Source of the DNA: an uncultured Ignavibacteriales bacterium
GTDB taxonomy: Bacteria; Bacteroidota; Ignavibacteria; Ch128b
Assembly: GCA_937138605.1 (NCBI GenBank)
Contig: CAKZPH010000174.1
Location: 1-34,655 of the forward strand
DNA length: 34,655 nucleotides
Reading direction: 5' to 3'
Below, in pieces: positions 15,670 through 23,545 of the stretch (the stretch's first letter is position 1; each line of letters begins with the position of its first letter). The translations under genes were made by a program, and so were the position numbers. The notes under the pieces are model-generated. The model was not told the origin of the DNA and ran no database searches. It was given only the letters and a program-made list of their open reading frames with translations.

Positions 15670-16947
15670 ATGCAAGTTAACAACATTAAAATATTTGACG
15701 ATTTTGACTACGAATTCGAAAATGAATCAATTAAAAAATCGGATATCTTTGAAAGTAATTTAAGCAAACTTGCATTTATGGAATTCATGACCGAAATAAA
15801 TAAACTAGCAAATTCTATAAATGATTTGAATGAATTATTCATTTCTCTTCTTGAAAATATTAAAAGGATTTTTTCTTTTTCGAAATATAATGTTGTTGTT
15901 TTTAGTCAAAACGTGAAACTCTATTCAAACGATAATTTCGATTATGAACTAAACTCTTTCTTAATAAATTCTGGAATACTTAAGCTAATAATGAGTGAGA
16001 AAAAACCAGTCTTAATTCCTGATCCTGAAAAATATTCTGTTACAAATAATGTTTATCTTCTAATAATTCCATTTTTTTCCTCAGCCGGCTATTTTGGTTT
16101 GGTTTGTTTTAATACAAATTTTTCAAAGGCTGAAATTTCTAAGGAAATCGTTCTCTTAATAGAATTAGCGACAAAAATTATTGGAAATAAAGCATTAGCT
16201 ATTATCATTGATCAAAATTTGAAAGTAGAAAATGAAAAGAATGAATTTATGATGAAAAATTTATACGATTTCAAAAAATATGTGGCTATTGGAGAATTGT
16301 GTACATCCTCTTTCCACGACTTGAAAAATCGCACACAAATTTTGTTAAGTTCAGTTGATTTAGTAAAAAAGCTTGATTTAAGAAAGGAGCCTGAAAAAAT
16401 TTGCACAGTCGTAAATATTATGGCAAACGAAATCCCAAAATTTTCAAAAACCATTCGGATGATTTCGGATGTTTCAAAGAATTTGCTAAGTGATAAATCC
16501 ATTGTATATACTAATATTTACGATATAATCACTGAATTAAAAGAAACACTTGAAACGACTCAAATCACAAAGAAACTTCACATTAACATCTCTAAAAAGT
16601 ATGATGGTATCAAGATATTTGGAAGTCCCAATTCAATTTTTGAAGTATTATTTCTATTGTTAAATGAAATAAACAAAGCAGTTACAAATCAAATAGGGGT
16701 TGAATTTTCAATTTCAGAATATAGTAAAAGAGTTAGTATTAACTTAAGTATAAAGATTGATGAAATCAGTAGAGAAGAAATATTTAACTTTGTTGACGAA
16801 AATCATAATCTTAATTTTGTTATGATAAAAAGGATTATTAAAACATTAAATGGTACTATTGTTACTGACTTTAATGAGAATGGACTAACAATCATTTTAG
16901 ATTTGCCAAAGCGAAGTGGCATGAAACGAAGAATAAATGAAGCTTGA
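15670..16947 (+). CDS. Histidine-kinase-like protein with degenerate ATP-binding domain
   Basis: The N-terminus (about 35-180) has the length and strand pattern of a GAF-type sensor domain without membrane helices. A helical HisKA-like domain follows with a clear H box, AIGELCTSSFHDLKNRTQIL (207-226, His216). The C-terminal 120 residues line up with a HATPase domain: an N-box-like LLNEINKAV (330-338) is present, but no DxGxG (G1) motif follows, and the lid region reads NHNLNFVMIKRII without the GxGLG glycines. ATP binding is therefore doubtful. ATG 15670 is chosen over GTG 15655 because GGAG lies five bases ahead. It is within a tight operon with HDOD, receiver and REC-HisKA genes and may work as a scaffold, phosphatase or phosphotransfer partner. 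Confidence 0.82.
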   Translation: MQVNNIKIFDDFDYEFENESIKKSDIFESNLSKLAFMEFMTEINKLANSINDLNELFISLLENIKRIFSFSKYNVVVFSQNVKLYSNDNFDYELNSFLINSGILKLIMSEKKPVLIPDPEKYSVTNNVYLLIIPFFSSAGYFGLVCFNTNFSKAEISKEIVLLIELATKIIGNKALAIIIDQNLKVENEKNEFMMKNLYDFKKYVAIGELCTSSFHDLKNRTQILLSSVDLVKKLDLRKEPEKICTVVNIMANEIPKFSKTIRMISDVSKNLLSDKSIVYTNIYDIITELKETLETTQITKKLHINISKKYDGIKIFGSPNSIFEVLFLLLNEINKAVTNQIGVEFSISEYSKRVSINLSIKIDEISREEIFNFVDENHNLNFVMIKRIIKTLNGTIVTDFNENGLTIILDLPKRSGMKRRINEA

Positions 16948-17344
16948 AATGGGTAATATTCTTATTGTAGAAGATGATCCCTTCAATGTTGAATTGTTTG
17001 AGTTGATATTAAGACGTATTGGAAATTTTGATACGATATCAACTGATGATGGTCAGAGAATCTTACAAATATTAAATGATGGAAAAATTGATCTAATCAT
17101 AATGGATGTTAGTTTGGATAACACCTACATCGATGAAAAAAAAGTAGATGGTATCTTGCTTTCAAGAATGATAAAGGAAAACAAAAATTGGAAAAGTATT
17201 CCTATCATAATTGTTACTGCTTATGCAGTCGAAGAAGACATTAATAGAATTCTAAAAGAAAGTAGAGCAGAGCTATGTTTCAAGAAGCCAATTACGAATT
17301 ATCTAGAATTCATAAATACCATAAAAGGATTAATTGGAAAATGA
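16937..17344 (+). CDS. Stand-alone receiver domain (CheY-like)
   Basis: A single receiver domain of 135 residues with no output domain. The acidic pair is in VEDDP, the phospho-acceptor is Asp57 (LIIMDVSL), Thr94 lies in IIIVTAYA, and the conserved lysine is in CFKKPI. After the phospho-acceptor there is an unusual stretch, DNTYIDEKKVDG, several residues longer than the common DxxMPxxDG loop. ATG 16937 overlaps the kinase-like gene by 11 bases; ATG 16949 (MGNILIVEDD) is an equally plausible start. The stop overlaps the next gene in ATGA. It probably shuttles phosphate, or a phosphorylation signal, between its neighbours. Confidence 0.88.
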   Translation: MKLEMGNILIVEDDPFNVELFELILRRIGNFDTISTDDGQRILQILNDGKIDLIIMDVSLDNTYIDEKKVDGILLSRMIKENKNWKSIPIIIVTAYAVEEDINRILKESRAELCFKKPITNYLEFINTIKGLIGK

Positions 17345-17994
17345 ATAAGCGAAAGATTTTAATTGTTGAAGATGAAGAACACACAAGATATTTATTAGAG
17401 AAATTATTACAACTTCATGATTTTGAAACAAGGACCGCTGAACATGGCATAGATGCATTGAATACACTTACCACATTCCGTCCTGAGATTATGATTGTTG
17501 ATTGGAGCATGCCTGAAATGGATGGTTATGAGTTATGTCAACGAATCAAATCAAATTCCGAATTGAAAGGAATTTATTTTATAATTTTAACTGCAAAGAC
17601 AACTTTGGAAGAAAAAGTACAAGGACTTGATGTAGGAGCAGACGATTATATTACAAAACCAGTTGAAAATGAAGAACTTCTTGCAAGAATACGTAGTGGC
17701 TTAAGAATATACGATTTACAGCAAGAAATAAAACAATTAGAACATGAACGTGCACTAATTGAAATGGCTGCAACTCTGGGACATCAAATGAATAATCCAT
17801 TAAGCGCCATAGCAGTTGCATTAACTTCGCTTAAGAAAAACATCAAAGAAAAAAACCTAAAAGATATAGACGACGACTTAAAGTTGATTCAACAATCCGT
17901 CACAAGAATGCAAGAGATAACGCAAAAACTCATAATGCTTAAAGATCCGAAGTTGGTTACTTATTTAGGCAACACGAAGATGCTAAAACTATGA
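17341..17994 (+). CDS. Response regulator with C-terminal HisKA domain and no ATPase domain
   Basis: A complete receiver (residues 5-122) with Asp54, Thr85 and Lys106 is followed by a helical linker and a HisKA dimerisation domain with H box GHQMNNPLSAIAV (His148). The protein then ends at residue 217 with no HATPase module. It cannot phosphorylate itself, so either another kinase acts on His148 or the domain serves for pairing with the kinase-like protein upstream. I take ATG 17341, which gives a normal receiver start (MNKRKILIVEDEE) and an ATGA overlap with the previous gene; a longer frame upstream lies inside that gene. The 3' end overlaps the convergent peptidase gene by six bases, so the operon ends here. 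Confidence 0.88.
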   Translation: MNKRKILIVEDEEHTRYLLEKLLQLHDFETRTAEHGIDALNTLTTFRPEIMIVDWSMPEMDGYELCQRIKSNSELKGIYFIILTAKTTLEEKVQGLDVGADDYITKPVENEELLARIRSGLRIYDLQQEIKQLEHERALIEMAATLGHQMNNPLSAIAVALTSLKKNIKEKNLKDIDDDLKLIQQSVTRMQEITQKLIMLKDPKLVTYLGNTKMLKL

Positions 17995-19179
17995 TTTAAT
18001 GAGATATAATTTTTTTTGAGGATTTGATAAATAATTTGCACCATCTTCATTTACAAACACCATCTCTTCTACAGTTGCAATTCCATAATTTTTTATAGTT
18101 AATCTAGGCTCTATTGTATAAACTAAGTTAATACCAACTTTTTTATATGGAATATCACCGTATCTTTCCCATCTTGGAGCAAGAATTACTCCACCATCGT
18201 GGGCTTTTCTACCAACTTGATGGCCAAGTGCATGTGGAAACTCTTCATATCCATTTTCTATGATAAAATTTCTGGCAATTGAATCAATTTCATGAGCAAC
18301 TACGCCAGGTTTTAATGCTTCTACAGCTTTCTCAATTGCTTTGACTATTACATAAAATCCATGTTTGACTTCATCTGGTGCATCATTTTCGTTTTCTCTT
18401 AAAATGTACCATGTGCGTTGCAAGTCTGAACAATAACCTTTGTATTTTACACCAAAATCAATGTTCAAAACATGTCCAGGTTGAACTGGTCTATCTGTCG
18501 GTCCAGCATGTGCTCCAGCTGTGTCAGGACCTGTAAAAACCGAAGGACAATATTCCTTATCCCATGCAGTTTCAAGTCCACGTTTTTCTACTTCACTTAA
18601 GATGAAATCAGCTATTTGTTTTTCTGTAACACCTGTTTTGATAAAATTTGAAGTCAATTGAAAAATTTCTTCTGTAATGTTGATAGCTTTCTTTATGAGC
18701 TCAATTTCAGTTTTTGATTTTCTGCCCCTTAAAAGTGAAATGATTTCTTCTGATGAGCACAATCTTTCCATAAAAGACGTATCTTTTATTTTTTCAATTA
18801 AATCAAGATACATTCCATGAGTTAATCCATCTGCAAGATTGTTATTTAATGAGTAGTTAATGGCAATTTTCTCCGGGTCAATTTTTCGAAGTTTATCCAG
18901 CAATTCGTCTTTAATTCCTTGGATATAACCAATCACTTCATCAAAAATATTTTTAAGTTTTATGTTCTCAACATCAAGACTGCCAACTATTGCAATTTTA
19001 TCACCATGAGACGTGATAATAAAAGCAGATTGCCAAGTACAATTTGTTCCCAAAATCAAATCTAATGAAGGATCGCGAATTGTCTCGGTTTCACGTACAT
19101 AAGTTAACCACATATCAATTCCAAGTTCTTTTAGAATCTCGACAGCTTGTTCTACCTTTTCTTTATGAATGTTTTCCAT
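17989..19179 (-). CDS. M24-family Xaa-Pro aminopeptidase
   Basis: An N-terminal creatinase-like domain (about 1-150) is followed by a pita-bread M24 domain. The five metal ligands are visible: Asp241 and Asp252 (NIDFGVKYKGYCSDLQRTWY), His320 in HALGHQVG, Glu357 in YTIEPRL, and Glu371 in VEEMVFV. Length is 396 residues. No signal peptide is seen, so it acts in the cytoplasm, removing an N-terminal residue before proline. The ATG at 19179 has a plausible GGGGAATTC upstream. It lies 35 bases downstream of ruvA on the same strand and may share its transcript. It could instead be a prolidase; the family is secure, the exact specificity is not. Confidence 0.9.
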   Translation of the reverse strand: MENIHKEKVEQAVEILKELGIDMWLTYVRETETIRDPSLDLILGTNCTWQSAFIITSHGDKIAIVGSLDVENIKLKNIFDEVIGYIQGIKDELLDKLRKIDPEKIAINYSLNNNLADGLTHGMYLDLIEKIKDTSFMERLCSSEEIISLLRGRKSKTEIELIKKAINITEEIFQLTSNFIKTGVTEKQIADFILSEVEKRGLETAWDKEYCPSVFTGPDTAGAHAGPTDRPVQPGHVLNIDFGVKYKGYCSDLQRTWYILRENENDAPDEVKHGFYVIVKAIEKAVEALKPGVVAHEIDSIARNFIIENGYEEFPHALGHQVGRKAHDGGVILAPRWERYGDIPYKKVGINLVYTIEPRLTIKNYGIATVEEMVFVNEDGANYLSNPQKKLYLIKS

Positions 19180-19214
19180 GAATTCCCCTTTGATATATTA
19201 ATTTAATTACTTAT

Positions 19215-19820
19215 TCATTTTGCTAATTCTTTTAAAGCTTGTTTAATTAGATTTTCTAAGGTTAATTCCTGTGAATTAGAGTTGATTTCACTTAATGCAT
19301 TTCTTATAGCTTTTTCAGCGAGTTGTTTTTGATAACCTAAATTTATTAAAGCTTGATATGCTTGAATTCTGATGTTTTCTGCTTCTTTACTAATTATTGA
19401 AGATGTTGTTACAGAAATTTTTGAAACTTTATCTTTTAATTCGATAATTAACCTTTCTGCTGTCTTTTTGCCTATTCCCGGGATATGTGTTAAAGCGAAT
19501 GAATTACCATTAATTATGTGTTCCTTTAATTCATAAGGAGTTATTCCCGATAAAATGCTTTGAGCAACTTTTGGTCCAATTCCAGAAACGGAAAGAAGTT
19601 GTTCGAACATTACTTTTTCTTCTTCATCTATAAAACCATAAAGTTGAATAGAATCTTCTCGCGGAATTATTACAGTGTAAACTTTTACAACTTTGTCTGG
19701 ATCAGGTAATCTTTCGAATGTATTAAGCGAAATATTAAGTAAAAATCCAATTCCATTTACTTCTATTACAGCGGTAGTTGGATTTTTCGATACAAGTCTT
19801 CCTTGAATATAACTGTACAT
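19215..19820 (-). CDS. ruvA: Holliday junction branch-migration protein RuvA
   Basis: RuvA binds four-way DNA junctions as a tetramer and loads the RuvB motor. The N-terminal OB fold starts MYSYIQGRLVSKNPTTAVIE, and two helix-hairpin-helix motifs follow (SVSGIGPKVAQSILS near 75-90 and HIPGIGKKTAERLIIELKDK near 108-127). The acidic-pin region and the flexible linker lead to a C-terminal helical domain (about 150-201) that contacts RuvB. Length of 201 residues is normal. The start lies one base after the ruvC stop, so the two are coupled. ruvB is not in the window. Confidence 0.96.
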   Translation of the reverse strand: MYSYIQGRLVSKNPTTAVIEVNGIGFLLNISLNTFERLPDPDKVVKVYTVIIPREDSIQLYGFIDEEEKVMFEQLLSVSGIGPKVAQSILSGITPYELKEHIINGNSFALTHIPGIGKKTAERLIIELKDKVSKISVTTSSIISKEAENIRIQAYQALINLGYQKQLAEKAIRNALSEINSNSQELTLENLIKQALKELAK

Positions 19821-19821
19821 T

Positions 19822-20358
19822 TTAATCTATTACCAAATGTGGATTTTCTTTGACAAAATTTTTCCAATCTCGATGTTTAGTATGTAACTTAAATAATTTA
19901 TTAAGATGGCAGAGGGCTACAGCTATTGCATCAGTTTCATCAAATTTGGTTTTTTTCTTTTTGATGCCTAAAAGTTGATTGACCATGTACATTACTTGCT
20001 GTTTTGTAGCTGAGCCATTTCCCACAATTGATTTTTTTATTTCTTTAGGTGAGTACTCGTAAGTTGGAATTTCACAATTTATTGCCGCAAGAATAGTTAC
20101 TCCACGAGCATGACCAATTTTTAATGCGGATTGAGCATTTTTTCCATAAAACGCACTTTCAATGCAAAGCTCATCGGGAGAGAATTTTTCTATTAATTTT
20201 GTGACTTCATCATAAATAAATTTAAGACGAAATGGCAAAGATTTTATTCTTTTATTTTCAATTACTCCGGAGGCAACTAAAATCGTTTTTCCACTTGAAT
20301 GTTTAACAATTCCATATCCAGTTTTCAAAGTACCGGGATCAATACCAAGAATTATCAT
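19822..20358 (-). CDS. ruvC: Holliday junction resolvase RuvC
   Basis: RuvC cuts Holliday junctions symmetrically at the end of recombination repair. The four catalytic acids of the RNase H-like fold are in place: Asp7 (GIDPGT), Glu67 (CIESAFY), and Asp140 with Asp143 (FDETDAIAVALCH). The GKNAQSALKIGHARGV helix and KKSIVGNGSATKQQV are typical. Length is 178 residues. It lies between yebC and ruvA, the classic bacterial order, with an 18-base gap to yebC. Confidence 0.96.
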   Translation of the reverse strand: MIILGIDPGTLKTGYGIVKHSSGKTILVASGVIENKRIKSLPFRLKFIYDEVTKLIEKFSPDELCIESAFYGKNAQSALKIGHARGVTILAAINCEIPTYEYSPKEIKKSIVGNGSATKQQVMYMVNQLLGIKKKKTKFDETDAIAVALCHLNKLFKLHTKHRDWKNFVKENPHLVID

Positions 20359-20376
20359 TTTTCGATTGAAGAAAAA

Positions 20377-21105
20377 TTATATTTCATTAACATCAGCATT
20401 TGTATAAACGTTTTGAACGTCATCATGATCTTCTAGAGTTTCAAGTAATTTGATGGTTGTCTCGTTTTCTTTACCTTCTACTTTAATTAAATTAAGTGGT
20501 ACGTACTGAAGTGAAGCACTTTCTATCTTAACGTTCTTTTCAATCAATGCTTTTCTAACTTTTTCAAAGCTTTCTACAGCTGTTTGAACTTCAAAATAAT
20601 CAGGTAAAGTTAAAACATCATCAGCGCCTGCATCAAGGGCAATTATAATCAAATCGTCTTCACTAATTTGCTCTTTATCAACATTAATTATCCCTTTACG
20701 TTGGAACAAGTAATTAACACTTCCTAGATCAGCAAGTCTGCCACCGTGTTTGGAGAAAATGTGCCTAATTTCAGAAACGGTTCTATTTTTATTATCTGTG
20801 ACAGCTTCAATTAAAATTGCAACACCACCCGGACCATATCCTTCGTATATAATTTCTTCGTATTTGGTACCTTCAAGTTCACCAGTTGCTCTCTTTATTG
20901 CTCTCTCAATATTTTCCATGGGCATATTATTAGCTCGCGCCTGATCAATTGCTAATCGAAGCCTTGGATTTCCGTCTGGATTTCCCCCGCCTTCCCTTGC
21001 TGCAATTGTAATTTCACGAATAAGCTTGGTAAAAAGTTTTCCCCTCTTAACATCAACTACTGCTTTTTTTCTCTTAATCTGTGCCCATTTAGAGTGACCT
21101 GCCAT
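20377..21105 (-). CDS. yebC: YebC/PmpR-family protein
   Basis: The protein opens with the family signature AGHSKWAQIKRKKAVVDVKR (residues 2-21). It continues with LRLAIDQARANNMPMENIER, YEGYGPGGVAILIEAVTDNK and HGGRLADLGSVNYLFQRKG, all characteristic. Length is 242 residues. Members were first described as DNA-binding transcriptional regulators, and some have since been linked to easing ribosome stalling. Its position next to ruvC and ruvA is conserved across many bacteria. The start is well supported by the invariant N-terminus. Confidence 0.95.
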   Translation of the reverse strand: MAGHSKWAQIKRKKAVVDVKRGKLFTKLIREITIAAREGGGNPDGNPRLRLAIDQARANNMPMENIERAIKRATGELEGTKYEEIIYEGYGPGGVAILIEAVTDNKNRTVSEIRHIFSKHGGRLADLGSVNYLFQRKGIINVDKEQISEDDLIIIALDAGADDVLTLPDYFEVQTAVESFEKVRKALIEKNVKIESASLQYVPLNLIKVEGKENETTIKLLETLEDHDDVQNVYTNADVNEI

Positions 21106-21112
21106 ATATTTT

Positions 21113-22852
21113 TTACTCCATCTTATTTTTAGATAATCTTAAATCTTTTAACCTCAATTGCGGAAATACAAAGCCATTATATGTGTGTGAATCAATTGTG
21201 TAAACAATATCAATATACTTGCCATTCATATTATTATTGAAGTCTATAAGTGAATTTATATACTCTCCCAGATTGAATCCTATAACATCAAAAACAGGAG
21301 AACCATTTTTTCTAACTTTTAAAGCTAGATGTTTATCCTGATAGACTGCAAGCTTATCAATAATTTCAACTTCTCGTGTCAGGAAATTTGGTTTCATGTT
21401 TTGTGGTCCATATGGTGCAAATTTTTCTAACAAATCTCTGAACTTAGGTGTTATGGAATTGAGTTCAACAACTGCTTCAATTTCTAATGTCGGTAAAAGT
21501 TTATCGGGAGGGATTGTTTCGGTTAAGATTTTATTGAATTGTTCAATGAAGACAGGTAATTTTTCTTGTTGTATTGAAAGTCCTGCCGCGGCTTTGTGTC
21601 CGCCAAATTGCAGTAGCAAATCACTACATTTTTTTAACGCTTCATAAATATTGAAATCAGGAATACTTCTAGCTGAACCTTTGAGTACTCCATCTACAGC
21701 AGTTAATAGGATTGTTGGACGATAATACTTTTCAACAAGTCTTGATGCTACAATTCCAATAACTCCGATATGCCATGCGTTCTTATGTAATATTAATGCT
21801 GAGTTTGATTCGAGTAAGTTCTTAGATTCGATTTCGTTAATTGCATCTGCGAACATTTCTTCATCTATTGCTCTTCTATTTCTGTTTTCATAATCAAGAA
21901 TTTCGGCAAAGGTTAATGCTTCTTCATAATCCTTTGAAATTAAAAGTTTAACAGCTCGAATTGCGTCACCTAGTCTACCAACTGCATTGATTCGTGGAGC
22001 TAGACCAAAAACTATGTTAGATGTTGTTATTTTCCCAATTTTAAGTCCAGCTTTTTCTATTAGTGCTTTGAAACCGGGGTGAGGATCTGAATTAAGTTTT
22101 TCTAAACCAAATTTCACAAGAATTCTATTTTCACCTGTTAAAGGAACTATATCAGCAGCGCTCGCAACGGCAACGAAATCTAAAAACTTAAAAGGTAAAT
22201 CTTTCAATCCTACTGAAGCAGCGATTGCTTGAATTAATTTGAAAGTTACGCCTGTTCCTGAAAGATATTTATATGGATATGGAGAGTTTGGAAGAAGTGG
22301 GTCTAGTACTGCAACAGCTTCGGGAATTTTTTCACCAGGTTCATGGTGATCGCATATAATCAAATCAATTTCATTCTCATTTGCGTATTTTGATTCTTCT
22401 ACTGCAGTAATACCACAATCTACAGCCACCACTAAGCTGACCTTTTTATTTCTAGCTTCATTTAATCCAGTCAGAGAAATACCATAACCTTCAGTCATTC
22501 GATTAGGTATGTAGATTTCAACGTTACCATCTAAATCTTTTAAGAAAAGATATAACATCGCCGAAGCATTAGTTCCATCGACATCATAATCACCATAAAT
22601 CATTATTTTTTCATTGTTCGTTAATGCCTTAATAATTCTCTTAACAGCATCACGCATTCCTTTCATCAGGAAAGGATCGTGCAAGTCTTGTAAGGATGGT
22701 TCAAAAAATTGCTTTACTTTTCTATAACTATCAATTTCTCTTAGTACGAGGATTTTAGCTATTGCAGGTGGTAACTTTAAATCGTCTACTAGAACTTGCT
22801 TACTAAATTCATCAGGGCATTCCAGGATTTTCCACTTGTACTTTTTAAGCAT
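21113..22852 (-). CDS. recJ: Single-stranded-DNA exonuclease RecJ
   Basis: RecJ degrades single-stranded DNA 5' to 3' in recombination and mismatch or base-excision repair. DHH phosphoesterase motifs are clear: IYGDYDVDGTNASAML (Asp88, Asp90, Asp92), VVAVDCGIT (about 141-149), CDHHEPGE (Asp168-His170), and LDPLLPNSPYPYKYLSGTGV. The DHHA1 domain follows with LQFGGHKAAAGLSI, and an OB fold ends the protein. I place the start at ATG 22852, behind AAGGAAAG. An upstream in-frame ATG at 22936 would run back through the 3' end of rnpB. The resulting 579 residues fit the family. It is the first protein gene of the leftward recJ-yebC-ruvC-ruvA group. Confidence 0.94.
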   Translation of the reverse strand: MLKKYKWKILECPDEFSKQVLVDDLKLPPAIAKILVLREIDSYRKVKQFFEPSLQDLHDPFLMKGMRDAVKRIIKALTNNEKIMIYGDYDVDGTNASAMLYLFLKDLDGNVEIYIPNRMTEGYGISLTGLNEARNKKVSLVVAVDCGITAVEESKYANENEIDLIICDHHEPGEKIPEAVAVLDPLLPNSPYPYKYLSGTGVTFKLIQAIAASVGLKDLPFKFLDFVAVASAADIVPLTGENRILVKFGLEKLNSDPHPGFKALIEKAGLKIGKITTSNIVFGLAPRINAVGRLGDAIRAVKLLISKDYEEALTFAEILDYENRNRRAIDEEMFADAINEIESKNLLESNSALILHKNAWHIGVIGIVASRLVEKYYRPTILLTAVDGVLKGSARSIPDFNIYEALKKCSDLLLQFGGHKAAAGLSIQQEKLPVFIEQFNKILTETIPPDKLLPTLEIEAVVELNSITPKFRDLLEKFAPYGPQNMKPNFLTREVEIIDKLAVYQDKHLALKVRKNGSPVFDVIGFNLGEYINSLIDFNNNMNGKYIDIVYTIDSHTYNGFVFPQLRLKDLRLSKNKME

Positions 22853-22881
22853 AACTTTCCTTGTTATGGTTAAAGAAAAAT

Positions 22882-23436
<555 letters not shown>

Positions 23437-23545
23437 AGAATTTCAAATAACGATTTTTAATATTAATTACAGCAGTTTTACAATTTAAATATACTCAATG
23501 CTTTACACTTTTTCTTGATGCTTTTTAGAGCACAACAGAAGCTCA

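Noticed and set aside
17275-17340. 22-residue N-terminal extension of the REC-HisKA protein
   Set aside because: It lies wholly inside the upstream receiver gene, and the receiver fold starts at ATG 17341 with ATGA coupling.
23437-23545. Promoters for rnpB and the DUF5916 gene
   Set aside because: Both must be here, but no -35/-10 pair on either strand is good enough to place.
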